Notes: generated by a model not told the origin, from the letters alone. A stretch of DNA of 64,000 bases from Microbacterium sp. Au-Mic1 (GCF_021341785.1 NZ_JAJTTF010000002.1:186001-250000); one strand, 5' to 3'; shown: positions 53,003-62,489, counted from the first letter of the stretch. Numbers and translations are program-made.

Positions 53003-54703
53003 TCAGTTTCCGGACGTCAGCGCGACCAGGCGCTCCTTGACCTGGCGCCGAAGCACCTTGCCGATGAGCGAGGTCGGCAGCTCGTCGACGACGAAGATCC
53101 GGCGGGGCACCTTGTACGGCGTGAGGATGCCGCGGGCGAACTCGCGGATCGCCTCGACGTCGACGTCCGTGCTCGGATCCACCACGATCGCCGCGACGAC
53201 CTCCTCGCCGGAGTGTTCGCTGGGGAGGCCCACGACCGCCGCGTCGATGACATCGGGATGCTGGCGCAGCGCGCCCTCCACCTCGGTGGGGGCGACGTTG
53301 AAGCCTCCCGTGATGATGAGCTCCTTGATCCGATCGACGATGCGCACGAATCCGTCTTCGTCGATCGTGACGATGTCGCCGGTCCGGAACCAGCCGTCCA
53401 CGAACACGGCCTCGGTCTCCTCGGGTTTGCCGTAGTAGCCCGAGAACACCTGCGGGCCGCGGACGACGAGCTCCCCGGGCTGCCCGTGCTCGACGTCGTT
53501 CGTCGGCTCATCGGGATCCACGACCCGGCACTCGGTGCCGGGCAGGGGCAGGCCCACCGTGCCGGGGACGCGGTTGTCCGCGACGGGATTCGCCATGAGC
53601 ACGGGGGAGCACTCGCTCAGGCCGTAGCCCTCGACGAGGTAGCCGCCCGTGGCCTGCTCGAACGGGACGACGAGCTCGTGCGGAAGCGCCATCGCGCCCG
53701 AGATGGCGACCTCGATGCCGGCGAGCGATACGCCCTTCGCGGTGGCGGCCTTCAGCAGGCGGTCCGCGATCGGCGGCACGAGGGGCAGGAACGTCGCCGG
53801 GTGCTTCTTGACCACGTCGAGCACCAGATCCGGGTCGAACTTCGGGAAGAGCACGAGCCGGGCGCCCATCGACATCGCGAACGTGAGGCACAGCGTCAGC
53901 CCGTAGGCGTGGAACATCGGCAGCACGGCGTAGACGACGCAGCCGTCGCCCCGGGTGATCGAGGGCACCCACGCCTGCGCCTGTGCGGCGTTGGCGAGCA
54001 GGTTGCGGTGGGTCAGCGCGGCACCCTTCGGCGTCCCCGTGGTGCCGGACGTGTACTGGATGATCGCCAGATCGTCGGTCGCCGGACGCGGATGAGGCGA
54101 GGGCAGCGGGGCGTATCCGACCACCGACTCCCAGGTCACCGTGCCGCGGACCTTCGCGGTGAGGGCGTCGCGCGACTCGCGCGCCTTCGCGACGGGCAGT
54201 CGCAGCGCAAGGCGGGTGAGTCCGGGCATGGCACGGGTCACGTCGACGGAGATGAGGTTCGTCACGGCGAGGTCTGCGGGGAACTCCTGGACGGATGCGA
54301 CGACCTTGTTCCAGACGATCGCGTGCGTGGCGCCGTGGTCCTCGAACTGCTTGCGCAGCTCCCGCGGCGTGTACAGCGGGTTGTGCTCGACGACGACCGC
54401 GCCGAGGCGCAGCACGGCGTAGAACGCGACGATGTGCTGCGGGCAGTTCGGCAGCACGATCGCGACCGGATCCCCGGCCTTGACGCCGAGCGCCTTCAGC
54501 CCCGCCGCGGCGCGTTCGATGGACGACTGCAGGTCGCGGTACGAGGTGGTCCGGCCGAAGAACTGCAGTGCGGGGGCATCCGGATAGTCGCGCGCGGACG
54601 CCTCCACGATGTCGACGAGGGATCCGGCGACCTCCGCGAGATCCTCCGGCACCCCCTCGGCGTAGCTGGCGGTCCAGGGGCGCGGAGGAACGAACGTCGT
54701 CAC
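53003..54703 (-). CDS. Long-chain fatty-acid-CoA ligase / AMP-binding enzyme
   Basis: The 566-aa adenylate-forming enzyme has the AMP signature 'IQYTSGTTGTPKGAALTH', the 'GYGLSECSP' loop, 'GWFRTGDIVTIDEDGFVRIVDRIKELIITGGFNVAP' and a C-terminal catalytic Lys in 'LPTSLIGKVLRRQVKE'. The layout matches FadD-type acyl-CoA ligases, which activate fatty acids for beta-oxidation or lipid synthesis. Chain-length specificity is not evident. The GTG start is six bases after TAGGCT on the minus strand. It stands alone between hairpins. Confidence 0.92.
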   Translation of the reverse strand: MTTFVPPRPWTASYAEGVPEDLAEVAGSLVDIVEASARDYPDAPALQFFGRTTSYRDLQSSIERAAAGLKALGVKAGDPVAIVLPNCPQHIVAFYAVLRLGAVVVEHNPLYTPRELRKQFEDHGATHAIVWNKVVASVQEFPADLAVTNLISVDVTRAMPGLTRLALRLPVAKARESRDALTAKVRGTVTWESVVGYAPLPSPHPRPATDDLAIIQYTSGTTGTPKGAALTHRNLLANAAQAQAWVPSITRGDGCVVYAVLPMFHAYGLTLCLTFAMSMGARLVLFPKFDPDLVLDVVKKHPATFLPLVPPIADRLLKAATAKGVSLAGIEVAISGAMALPHELVVPFEQATGGYLVEGYGLSECSPVLMANPVADNRVPGTVGLPLPGTECRVVDPDEPTNDVEHGQPGELVVRGPQVFSGYYGKPEETEAVFVDGWFRTGDIVTIDEDGFVRIVDRIKELIITGGFNVAPTEVEGALRQHPDVIDAAVVGLPSEHSGEEVVAAIVVDPSTDVDVEAIREFARGILTPYKVPRRIFVVDELPTSLIGKVLRRQVKERLVALTSGN

Positions 54704-54715
54704 GTGCTCAGCCTA
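54704..54715 (-). promoter_or_regulatory. Leaderless promoter of the acyl-CoA ligase gene
   Basis: On the minus strand TAGGCT (54715-54710), six bases, then GTG at 54703. Confidence 0.6.
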
Positions 54716-54738
54716 TGCCGCCGCCGGTGGAGGCACGT

Positions 54739-54774
54739 TCCCGGGCGGCGCAACCCGCTCCGCGCCGCCCGGGA
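54739..54774 (-). terminator. Terminator hairpin of the polyamine-type ABC operon
   Basis: TCCCGGGCGGCGC (54739-54751) pairs perfectly with GCGCCGCCCGGGA (54762-54774), a 13-bp stem with a 10-base loop. It lies five bases after the operon's last stop codon and before the ligase promoter. Confidence 0.65.
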
Positions 54775-54779
54775 CTTCC

Positions 54780-55580
54780 TCACCGGCGTTGCTGCTCGCT
54801 GCCGGAGAGCTTCTGCGCCAGAGCGATCGGCACGATCGAGACGACGATCAGCACCACGGCGATCACGGAGACGATCGGCGCCTGGTTGGGGCGGGCGACG
54901 TTGTCGATGATGAACATCGGCAGGGTGCGCACCCCGGACCCGGCGGTGAAGGTGGTCACCACGATCTCGTCGAAGGACAGCGCGAAGGCGAGGAGGCCTC
55001 CGGTGAGCAGGGCGGAGCGCAGCTGCGGGAAGGTGACGAGGCGGAACGTCGTCCATATCCCGGCGCCGAGATCGGCCGAGGCCTCCTCGAACGACGTGCC
55101 CATCCGGCGCAGCCGGGCGACGGCATTGTTGAACACCGTGACGATGCAGAACGTGGTGTGCGCGATGATCACGGTCCAGATCGACAGCGGCACGCCGAGG
55201 ATCGTCCGGAACAGGTTGTTCAGCGCGATGCCGGTGATGATGCCCGGCAGCGCGATCGGCAGGATGACGAGCAGGTTCACCGTCGTGCGGCCGAAGAACG
55301 AGAATCGCTGCAGGGCGAAGGACAGCATCGTGCCGAGGATGAGCGCGAGGGCCGAGGAGATCAGCGCGACCAGCGCGCTGGTGCCGACGGCTTCGAGCGC
55401 GCCGTCGCTGCGGAACGCCCGGCCCCACCACTCCAGGGTGAATCCAGGAGGCGGCCAGGTGAGCGAGGACGACGTGGAGAACGAGTTGATCAGCACGACC
55501 AGCAGCGGCACGTACACGACGACGAGGATCACGGCGGTGATGACGCCGAGGGTGACCCTGGTTCCGAGAGAGATGCGCAC
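54780..55580 (-). CDS. ABC transporter permease (PotC/YdcV-like)
   Basis: The 266-aa inner-membrane protein has six helices: an N-terminal 'LGVITAVILVVVYVPLLVVLINSFS' and the EAA-type loop 'EEASADLGAGIWTTFRLVTFPQLRSALL'. This matches the second permease of spermidine/putrescine (PotC, YdcV) transporters. The GTG start at 55580 has GGAG six bases upstream, eight bases after the first permease's stop. It forms the channel with that protein. Confidence 0.92.
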   Translation of the reverse strand: MRISLGTRVTLGVITAVILVVVYVPLLVVLINSFSTSSSLTWPPPGFTLEWWGRAFRSDGALEAVGTSALVALISSALALILGTMLSFALQRFSFFGRTTVNLLVILPIALPGIITGIALNNLFRTILGVPLSIWTVIIAHTTFCIVTVFNNAVARLRRMGTSFEEASADLGAGIWTTFRLVTFPQLRSALLTGGLLAFALSFDEIVVTTFTAGSGVRTLPMFIIDNVARPNQAPIVSVIAVVLIVVSIVPIALAQKLSGSEQQRR

Positions 55581-55588
55581 GGTGACTC

Positions 55589-56515
55589 CTACAGGTTGTC
55601 CAAGGCGCCGGTGCGGCGCACGAGGAACAAGTAGCCGAAGATGATGACGATCGGGATGAGCGCGATCGCGCTCGCGAGCGGCAGGTTGTTGGCCGCGCCG
55701 ATGTCCTGATAGACCAGTGTGCCGAGCATCTGCGCGCCACCGCCGACGATGCCGATCGTGATGTAGTCCCCGAGGGACAACGAGAAGCTGAAGATGGTGC
55801 CGGCGATGATCGCGGGCAGCGCCATGGGCCACACGACCAGCCGCAACGTCGCCCAGCTCCGCCCGCCCAGATCGCCGGAGGCCTCGAGCAGCGAGCTCGG
55901 CACGCGCTCCAGCCCCGCATAGATGGGCAGGATCACATACGGCAGCCACAGGTAGGACAGCGTGATGATCGTCGCGGCGATGCCGTATCCGGGCGTGTGA
56001 CCGCCGAGCGGGCGCAGCAGCCAGTCGAGGATGCCGTCGCTGGAGAGCACGGAGCGCCAGGCGAACGCCTTCACGAGGTACGAGGCCCAGAGCGGCGTGA
56101 GCACCAGCACCACGAGGGTGCGCTGCAGCGCCGGGGAGGCCACCATCGCCATGAAATAGGCGATCGGCAGCGCGAGGGCGACGTCGATCGCGGTGACGGC
56201 GAGGGCGATGCCGACCGTGCGCAGGGTGATGCCCTGGTAGAACGCGTCGGTGACGACCGTCACCACGTTGTCGAGGGTGAACTCGGTGCGGATCTGCCCC
56301 GTGTAGGTGTCGGTCGTCCAGAACGCGGTGACCAGCAGCAGCGCGAGCGCGACGACGTACACCGCCCCGAGCCAGAACAGGGGAGCCGACAGCAGGAGGG
56401 CGAGCCGAGCGCGTGGATGCGCGGAGAGATAGACGGATCCGCGTCGCGCCGCAGAACGACGCGGTGACGGGATCGAGGTGCGCGGCGGCGTCTTCGCCGG
56501 TGCGATGGTGGTCAT
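55589..56515 (-). CDS. ABC transporter permease (PotB/YdcU-like)
   Basis: The 308-aa permease has a basic N-terminus, first helix 'LALLLSAPLFWLGAVYVVALALLLV', six helices in total and the EAA-type loop 'LLEASGDLGGRSWATLRLVVWPMALPAII'. It is the PotB partner of the downstream permease. It lies between the binding-protein gene (64 bp) and PotC-like gene (8 bp), in one operon of four. Confidence 0.92.
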   Translation of the reverse strand: MTTIAPAKTPPRTSIPSPRRSAARRGSVYLSAHPRARLALLLSAPLFWLGAVYVVALALLLVTAFWTTDTYTGQIRTEFTLDNVVTVVTDAFYQGITLRTVGIALAVTAIDVALALPIAYFMAMVASPALQRTLVVLVLTPLWASYLVKAFAWRSVLSSDGILDWLLRPLGGHTPGYGIAATIITLSYLWLPYVILPIYAGLERVPSSLLEASGDLGGRSWATLRLVVWPMALPAIIAGTIFSFSLSLGDYITIGIVGGGAQMLGTLVYQDIGAANNLPLASAIALIPIVIIFGYLFLVRRTGALDNL

Positions 56516-56579
56516 GACGGGCCTTTCGAATCCCGGTCCCGGTCGCCCGGAGCACGAGGCCCCGGGCGACCGGATCCGA

Positions 56580-57755
56580 TCAGTTCCTGATCTGCTGCCA
56601 GGCCGTGGTCCAGCCGGCGTAGTCGATGCACTTCACGTCGGTGCGACCGTCCAGGCACTTCGCGATCGGGGTGGTCCAGTACCAGATCTTCTTCGCGTAG
56701 TCGGCGTCACCCGCGTGGTAGGACGCGCAGTCGTCACGGAAGTCGCAGGCCTTCTCGCTCGAGGGCGCCTCGCCGAAGTAGGCCGTGGCGGCCGCGTTCG
56801 CCTTCGGGCTGGAGATGTAGTCCAGCCAGGCGTAGGCGCAGTTCGGGTTCTTCGCCTTGGACGAGATCATCCAGGTGTCGCTCCAGCCCGTGGCCCCCTC
56901 GCTGGGCAGCACGACCGCCGTCTTGGCGCCCTCGCCCTCGAGCGTGTTCTGGATCACCTGCCAGGTGGTGCCGGCGACGCTGTCGCCGGACTGGAACGAC
57001 TGCACCTCCTTGAGGTAGTCGCCCCAGTACTCGCTGATGTTCGGACGCTGTTCCTTGAGCAGGGAAACGGCGGCGTCGAACTGCTTCTGGTCGAGCGCGT
57101 AGGGGTTGGTGATCTTCAGCTCGGGCTTGTGGGCCATGAGGTAGACCGCCGCATCGGCGATGTAGATGGGGGAGTCGTAGGCGGTGATCTTGCCCTTGTG
57201 CTCCGAGGCTTTGTCGAAGACGACGTCCCACGAGGCGGGCGCGGTGGGGAACGTGTCGGTGTTGTACAGCAGCAGGTTGGCGCCGTAGCCGTGCGGGACG
57301 CCGTAGTGCTTTCCGTCCACGGTGTTCCAGGCGCGATCCTTGAGGAACGGGAAGATGCCGTCGTAGTTCTTCAGCAGCTTGGTGTTGACCTCGGCCACGT
57401 CGCCCGAGGCGACCAGCCGCAGCGAGGCGTCGCCCGAAGCGGAGACGACGTCGTAGTCACCCGTCTTCATGAGGTTGAGCGCCTCATCCGAGGTGCCGAA
57501 GGTCTTCGCCTCGACCTTGCACCCGGTGGCCTTGGTGAAGTCGGAGACCCAGTCGACGTTCGGGTCGTTCGAGCCGTCCTCCACGTAGCCGGGCCAGGCC
57601 AGGATCTTGACCGCTCCCTCGGTCTTGCCGAGCTTGTCGATCGGGCCGGCGGCGCCGCCGCCACCGGATCCGGCCGTGCCGCAGCCGGTGAGCGCGGCGA
57701 TCACGGCCGAGGCCAGGCCGATGGCCGCGAAGGCCTTGAACGTGTTCTTTCGCAT
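56580..57755 (-). CDS. Polyamine-type substrate-binding lipoprotein (PotD/YdcS-like)
   Basis: The 391-aa protein has a lipoprotein signal with lipobox 'ALTGC' and C25. An SBP_bac_8 domain follows ('VKILAWPGYVEDGSNDPNVDWVSDFTKATGCKV'), very like YdcS. The mature part contains several Cys pairs ('NPNCAY', 'KACDFRDDCASY', 'AKCLDGRTDVKC') that may form disulfides outside the cell. It would bind a polyamine or related amine. GAAGGAG before the ATG. Second gene of the operon after the ATPase. Confidence 0.92.
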   Translation of the reverse strand: MRKNTFKAFAAIGLASAVIAALTGCGTAGSGGGGAAGPIDKLGKTEGAVKILAWPGYVEDGSNDPNVDWVSDFTKATGCKVEAKTFGTSDEALNLMKTGDYDVVSASGDASLRLVASGDVAEVNTKLLKNYDGIFPFLKDRAWNTVDGKHYGVPHGYGANLLLYNTDTFPTAPASWDVVFDKASEHKGKITAYDSPIYIADAAVYLMAHKPELKITNPYALDQKQFDAAVSLLKEQRPNISEYWGDYLKEVQSFQSGDSVAGTTWQVIQNTLEGEGAKTAVVLPSEGATGWSDTWMISSKAKNPNCAYAWLDYISSPKANAAATAYFGEAPSSEKACDFRDDCASYHAGDADYAKKIWYWTTPIAKCLDGRTDVKCIDYAGWTTAWQQIRN

Positions 57756-57802
57756 GGGATACTCCTTCGTTCTTCTGCGTGCGTGGGTGCGAGGGATGCC
57801 GG

Positions 57803-58885
57803 TCAGCGGGCGCCGACCGTGCGGATGGTGCGGGAGGGGGTGTCGTTCTGCTCGGCGATCGGCGCGTCGCCGAGGGGGACGACGTCCGCATCGCGCCAGG
57901 AGACGAAGACACGGTCGCCGTGGTCGCCGTGTGCGTGCCCGCCGACGTTCTGCTCCAGGACCGTGATCCGGGGCCCCTGATCGAGGTCAACGACGAGGCG
58001 CACACCGGAGCCGAGGTAGATGGCCTCGGCGACGACGCCGGGAGCCGAGCGGAAGCCTGGCTCGGCCGAGGGGGCGGGAGCGGCCAGGAGCTTCTCGGGG
58101 CGCAGCGAATGGTGACCGGTGCGGCCGAGCACGAGCTCGCTGGTGACGTCGTCGAACAGGTTGGAGGTGCCCACGAAGTCGGCGACGAACCGTGAGACGG
58201 GCCTCTCGTAGAGCTCGAACGGGGTGCCGAGCTGCTCGATCCGACCTGCGCTGAAGACCGCGATGCGGTCCGACAGGGTCAGCGCCTCCTCCTGGTCGTG
58301 GGTGACGAAGATGAAGGTGATGCCGAGGTCGCGCTGGATCTGCTTGAGCTCGACCTGCATCTGCTCCCGCAGCTTCAGGTCCAGCGCACCCAGCGGCTCG
58401 TCCAGCAGCAGCACCTTCGGCTCGACGACCGTGGCGCGGGCGAGCGCGACGCGCTGACGCTGACCGCCGGAGAGCTGGCTGGGCTTGCGGTCCGCGACGT
58501 GCTCGAGGCGCACACTGGCGAGCGCCCTGCGGGCGCGCTCGCGACGTTCCCTGGTGCGCACGCCGCGCACCCGCAGGCCGTACGCGACGTTGTCGAGCAC
58601 GGTCATGTGCGGGAACAGCGCGTAGTCCTGGAACACGGTGTTCACATCCCGGTCGAACGGCGCCTTGGTTGTCACGTCCTCCCCGAACAGCTCCACGGTT
58701 CCCGCCGTGGGCTGCTCGAAGCCGGCGATGAGGCGCAGCACGGTCGTCTTGCCGGATCCGGACGGCCCGAGCATGGAGAAGAACTCTCCCTCGGCGATCT
58801 CCAGATCCACGCCGTCGACGGCGGTGACGGATCCGAAGGCACGGGTGAGTCCGGTGAGTCTGATCGCGACGGGCTTGTCGGCCAT
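57803..58885 (-). CDS. ABC transporter ATP-binding protein (PotA/YdcT-like)
   Basis: The 360-aa ATPase has Walker A GPSGSGKTT, Q-loop 'TVFQDYALFPHMTVLDNVAYGL', signature LSGGQRQR, Walker B 'VLLLDEPLGALD' and switch 'VTHDQEEAL'. A C-terminal TOBE-like domain ('SLRPEKLL' onwards) is typical of PotA. First gene of the operon. GAAGGAG precedes the ATG at 58885; a GTG one codon upstream is less likely. The 120-bp gap to the divergent GntR gene holds paired palindromes. Confidence 0.94.
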   Translation of the reverse strand: MADKPVAIRLTGLTRAFGSVTAVDGVDLEIAEGEFFSMLGPSGSGKTTVLRLIAGFEQPTAGTVELFGEDVTTKAPFDRDVNTVFQDYALFPHMTVLDNVAYGLRVRGVRTRERRERARRALASVRLEHVADRKPSQLSGGQRQRVALARATVVEPKVLLLDEPLGALDLKLREQMQVELKQIQRDLGITFIFVTHDQEEALTLSDRIAVFSAGRIEQLGTPFELYERPVSRFVADFVGTSNLFDDVTSELVLGRTGHHSLRPEKLLAAPAPSAEPGFRSAPGVVAEAIYLGSGVRLVVDLDQGPRITVLEQNVGGHAHGDHGDRVFVSWRDADVVPLGDAPIAEQNDTPSRTIRTVGAR

Positions 58886-58902
58886 CACATCTCCTTCGAT
58901 GC

Positions 58903-58923
58903 GAGGACTAATCCTCTGTTAGT
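58903..58923. promoter_or_regulatory. Overlapping palindromes between the polyamine operon and the GntR gene
   Basis: GAGGA-CTAA-TCCTC (58903-58916) and ACTAA-7 bp-TTAGT (58907-58923) overlap. They lie 18-38 bp before the ATPase start, where the promoter of the operon should be. A FadR-type GntR regulator is encoded divergently and is the likely ligand. Confidence 0.45.
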
Positions 58924-58960
58924 AGATGTTTGGAATCATATGGGAACGGAGGATTTTGTC

Positions 58961-58972
58961 AACACCCGTGTT
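58961..58972. promoter_or_regulatory. Palindrome upstream of the GntR gene
   Basis: AACAC-CC-GTGTT is a perfect 5-bp inverted repeat, 33 bp before the chosen GntR start. A second candidate operator, different in sequence from the pair at 58903. Confidence 0.35.
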
Positions 58973-59005
58973 ACCGTCGTGTCAGGAGCCCGGGAGGAGA
59001 GCGGC

Positions 59006-59782
59006 GTGGCACAGGTGTCGGCAGGTGTGGACCCCGCGCGGTCGGCCGTCTTCGCGCCGTTGTCGGACATCGGTCGAGCCGAGATCGTGGAGCGCCGGCT
59101 GCAGGATGCGATCACCTCGGGTGTGCTGCACGACGGAGAGCGGCTGCCGAGCGAGTCGCAGCTGGGGCGCCGGCTCGGCGTCGCCGTGGTCACCGCCAGG
59201 GAGGCGCTGGAGGCGCTGCGCGATGCCGGCCTGATCGAGACGAGGCGCGGGCGTGACGGCGGGAGCTTCGTCACGTTCGACCCCGACACCGCTCGCCGCT
59301 TCACCGATGAGCGCATCAGGGCGATCAGCCGCGTGGAGCTGCGGGATGCCTCCACCCACTACGCCGCGATCGCGGGGATGGCTGCGGAGCTCGCCGCCGA
59401 CCGCGCCGGCGAGGACGACGTGCGGGGATTGCGCGAGCTCGAAGAGCAGGAGGATCTCTCGACGATGGGCGGGGCGCGCCGCGCCGTCGCCCGGTTCCAG
59501 CTGGAGGTCGCCGCGCTCAGCCAGTCGCCGAGGCTCGTGCGCGAGGAGCTCCGTCTGCAGGCCGAGATCGGTTCGCTGATCTGGCTGGGCCTGCGCGAGG
59601 AGGACAATCGGATCCGCAGCCGCGCCGCCCGACGTGCGGAGCTGGACGCGATCGCCGCCGCCGACACGGAGGCGGCCAGGGCGATCGCCGTGCGCCGCAT
59701 CGCCGGTGGCGTCGAATGGCTGCTGGACGAGAAGTCCCGGCTCGAAGCCGCGGCAGAGGCCGCCGCGTCCGCGCGGGCATGA
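59006..59782 (+). CDS. FadR-type GntR transcriptional regulator (FCD domain)
   Basis: The 258-aa protein has a winged-helix GntR domain ('AEIVERRLQDAITSGVLHDGERLPSESQLGRRLGVAVVTAREALEALRDAGLIETRRGRDGGSFV') and a helical FCD-like effector domain. Start: GTG at 59006 behind GGGAGGAG with a good spacer; an ATG at 58940 would extend it across the palindrome and is rejected. It is divergent from the polyamine-type ABC operon and overlaps the Cache-protein gene downstream (ATGA at 59779), so a role in controlling amine uptake is likely. Confidence 0.9.
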   Translation: MAQVSAGVDPARSAVFAPLSDIGRAEIVERRLQDAITSGVLHDGERLPSESQLGRRLGVAVVTAREALEALRDAGLIETRRGRDGGSFVTFDPDTARRFTDERIRAISRVELRDASTHYAAIAGMAAELAADRAGEDDVRGLRELEEQEDLSTMGGARRAVARFQLEVAALSQSPRLVREELRLQAEIGSLIWLGLREEDNRIRSRAARRAELDAIAAADTEAARAIAVRRIAGGVEWLLDEKSRLEAAAEAAASARA

Positions 59783-59811
59783 CATCGGAACACACGAAGA
59801 AGGAGCGCGAG

Positions 59812-60609
59812 ATGACCGGCACTGTCGCCGAGCATGACGCACGCATCGCTGAGCGCATCGAGACCACGTTCGAGCCTCTGGCCGCGCTCGTGGAGGGGTG
59901 GCGCACCGCCGTGCAGGATGAGTTCCGCGATTTCGCGGCGCAGGGCATCGCCCCGGCTGCCGCGGCGCTGGATCCCTTCATGGACGCGCTGGCGAGACCC
60001 GCTCTGGAGGCGCCCGGAGGACTCGTCACGGGGGCCGGCTTCGTCGCGACCCCGGGAGTCCTCGCCGATGCGCCCTGGCATCTGGCGTGGTGGCTGCGCG
60101 AGATCCACGGCCTCGACCGCGGTGATCGCGGTGGCGTGCGCCGGCTGGAAGCGGTGAACGATCCGGATTCGGATCAGTTCCGGGACTACCGGCAGCTGGA
60201 ATGGTGGAGAGTGCCGGAGCGCACCGGCGAGCGTCACGTCACCGGGCCCTACGTCGACTACCTGTGCACCGACGACTACACGGTCACGGTGACGACACCC
60301 GTCACGCACGACGGCCGGATGGTCGGCGTGGTCGGCATCGACGTGCACGTGTCACGGCTGGAGCGCGTGATCCTGCCGATCCTGCGGGAGGCGGCGGGCA
60401 CCGGCACGGTCGTGAACGGATCGGGTCGAGTGGTCGCCTCGAGCGACTCCCATCGCGTCACGGGGACGCTGCTGCGCGGGGACGACGTGCAGAGCGCGCT
60501 CACCGCCCTGCGCGAGGGCTCGCGGTCTGCGGCCGACGCATTCGGCGCGGAGGGGGCGCGGGTGGTGCGGTGCGGTGACACCGGTCTCGTCCTCGTGCTG
60601 CAGGGCTGA
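59812..60609 (+). CDS. Soluble Cache (PDC) domain protein
   Basis: The 265-aa protein has no signal peptide or membrane helix. Residues about 70-180 carry the PDC/Cache core: 'DYRQLEWWRVPERTGE', 'VTGPYVDYLCTDDYTVTVTTPV' and 'GRMVGVVGIDVHVSRLE', the small-molecule pocket usually found outside the cell in chemoreceptors. Here it must be cytoplasmic. It follows the GntR gene in one operon and is opposite the polyamine-type ABC operon. It may bind the amine substrate. Start at 59812 has AAGGAG with a 7-base spacer; an ATG at 59779 overlapping the GntR stop would add 11 residues. Confidence 0.82.
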   Translation: MTGTVAEHDARIAERIETTFEPLAALVEGWRTAVQDEFRDFAAQGIAPAAAALDPFMDALARPALEAPGGLVTGAGFVATPGVLADAPWHLAWWLREIHGLDRGDRGGVRRLEAVNDPDSDQFRDYRQLEWWRVPERTGERHVTGPYVDYLCTDDYTVTVTTPVTHDGRMVGVVGIDVHVSRLERVILPILREAAGTGTVVNGSGRVVASSDSHRVTGTLLRGDDVQSALTALREGSRSAADAFGAEGARVVRCGDTGLVLVLQG

Positions 60610-60666
60610 CGCCGAGCGCGACGAGAGGTCGCCGTCCCTGCGGCGGGGCGGTCGACGCCCGCTGAC

Positions 60667-60678
60667 TAGACTGTTCGG
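60667..60678 (+). promoter_or_regulatory. Leaderless promoter of gatCAB
   Basis: TAGACT (60667-60672), GTTCGG, then GTG of gatC at 60679. Confidence 0.65.
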
Positions 60679-60978
60679 GTGTCTGAAATCACCCCTGATC
60701 TCGTACGCCATCTCGGCGTGCTCGCGCGCATCCAGCTCTCCGATGACGAGGTGACGCAGCTGACCGGTCAGCTGGACGCCATCGTCGACAACATCGCGAA
60801 GGTTTCGGAGGTGGCGACTCCTGACGTCGAGCCCACGAGTCACCCGATCGCGATGCACAACGTCTTCCGCAAGGATGTCGTGGGCCAGACCCTCACCACC
60901 GCCCAGGCGCTGCAGAACGCGCCCGATGCGGACGGCGACCGCTTCCGCGTGACCGCGATCCTGGGAGAAGAGCAGTGA
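60679..60978 (+). CDS. gatC: Aspartyl/glutamyl-tRNA amidotransferase subunit C
   Basis: The 99-aa protein matches GatC: '[48 protein letters not shown]' and '[12 protein letters not shown]'. It stabilises the GatAB complex that converts Glu-tRNA(Gln) and Asp-tRNA(Asn). GTG start, no Shine-Dalgarno. GTGA overlap with gatA. Confidence 0.96.
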   Translation: MSEITPDLVRHLGVLARIQLSDDEVTQLTGQLDAIVDNIAKVSEVATPDVEPTSHPIAMHNVFRKDVVGQTLTTAQALQNAPDADGDRFRVTAILGEEQ

Positions 60979-62489
60979 GCGAGATCATCCGCTGGACCGC
61001 CGCCGAACTGGGCGCCAAGCTCTCCGCCGGGGAGGTGTCGAGCGTCGAGGCGACGCAGGCGCACCTCGACCGGATCGCCGCCGTCGACGGCGACGTGCAC
61101 GCCTTCCTGCACATCAACGAGCACGCGCTCGACGCTGCGGCCGACATCGACCGCCGCCGGGCCGCAGGGGAGACCCTGGGCGAGCTCGCCGGTGTTCCGC
61201 TCGCCATCAAGGACGTGCTCGTCACCACCGATCAGCCTTCCACGAGCGGCTCGCGGATCCTCGAGGGGTACCGCTCGCCGTTCGACGCCACCGTCGTCGC
61301 TCGCTCCCGCGCCGCCGGCCTCATCGGTATCGGCAAGACCAACATGGACGAGTTCGCGATGGGATCGTCCACCGAGCACTCCGCCTACGGCCCCACCCAC
61401 AACCCCTGGGATCTGGACCGGATCCCCGGCGGCTCCGGAGGCGGCTCGGCCGCGGCGGTCGCGGCCTTCGAAGCGCCCCTCGCCCTGGGCTCCGACACGG
61501 GCGGATCCATCCGCCAGCCGGCGCACGTCACGGGCACGGTCGGCATCAAGCCCACCTACGGCGGCGTCAGCCGATACGGCGCGATCGCACTCGCGTCGAG
61601 CCTGGACCAGGTCGGCCCCGTCAGCCGCACCGTGCTGGATGCGGGCCTGTTGCACGACGTGATCGGCGGGCACGACCCGAAGGACTCCACCTCCCTTCCC
61701 GACGTCTGGCCGTCGTTCGCCGCCGCGGCGCGCGAGGGCGCGACCAGACAGGTGCTCAAGGGGCTCAAGGTGGGCGTGATCAAGGAGCTGCCCGACTCGG
61801 GCTTCCAGACGGGAGTCGCGAGCTCGTTCCACGCCGCGCTCGCGCAGATGGAGGCGCAGGGTGCGGAGGTCGTCGAGATCTCCGCCCCGCACTTCGAGTA
61901 CGGCGTCGCCGCCTACTACCTGATCCTGCCCGCCGAGGCGTCCAGCAACCTGGCGAAGTTCGACTCGGTCCGGTTCGGCCTGCGCGTCACCCCCGACGGC
62001 GGCGGCACGGTCGAGGACGTCATGTCGCTCACGCGTGAGGTCGGCTTCGGCCCCGAGGTGAAGCGTCGCATCATCCTCGGCACCTACGCGCTGTCGGCCG
62101 GCTACTACGACGCCTACTACGGCAGCGCGCAGAAGGTGCGCACGCTCATCCAGCGCGACTTCGACGCGGCGTTCGCGCAGGTCGATGTCATCGCGACGCC
62201 GTCCGCGCCGACCACGGCGTTCAAGCTCGGCGAGAAGATCGACGACCCGCTGCAGATGTACCTCAACGACCTCACCACGATCCCGGCGAACCTCGCCGGC
62301 GTGCCCGGGATCTCGATCCCCTCGGGCCTGGCGGAGGAGGACGGTCTGCCCGTCGGCATCCAGTTCCTCGCACCCGCCCGCGAGGACGCCCGCCTGTACC
62401 GGGTCGGCGCCGCGCTGGAGGCACTGCTCGTCGACGCGTGGGGCGGGCCGCTGCTCGACCGCGCACCCGTTCTGGGAGGAACCCGCTGA
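60975..62489 (+). CDS. gatA: Aspartyl/glutamyl-tRNA amidotransferase subunit A
   Basis: The 504-aa amidase has the Ser-cisSer-Lys triad: K79 in 'AIKDVL', the Gly/Ser loop '[13 protein letters not shown]', and nucleophile S178 in '[10 protein letters not shown]'. It releases ammonia from Gln for GatB. Overlaps gatC (GTGA) and gatB (TGATG). Confidence 0.97.
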   Translation: MSEIIRWTAAELGAKLSAGEVSSVEATQAHLDRIAAVDGDVHAFLHINEHALDAAADIDRRRAAGETLGELAGVPLAIKDVLVTTDQPSTSGSRILEGYRSPFDATVVARSRAAGLIGIGKTNMDEFAMGSSTEHSAYGPTHNPWDLDRIPGGSGGGSAAAVAAFEAPLALGSDTGGSIRQPAHVTGTVGIKPTYGGVSRYGAIALASSLDQVGPVSRTVLDAGLLHDVIGGHDPKDSTSLPDVWPSFAAAAREGATRQVLKGLKVGVIKELPDSGFQTGVASSFHAALAQMEAQGAEVVEISAPHFEYGVAAYYLILPAEASSNLAKFDSVRFGLRVTPDGGGTVEDVMSLTREVGFGPEVKRRIILGTYALSAGYYDAYYGSAQKVRTLIQRDFDAAFAQVDVIATPSAPTTAFKLGEKIDDPLQMYLNDLTTIPANLAGVPGISIPSGLAEEDGLPVGIQFLAPAREDARLYRVGAALEALLVDAWGGPLLDRAPVLGGTR

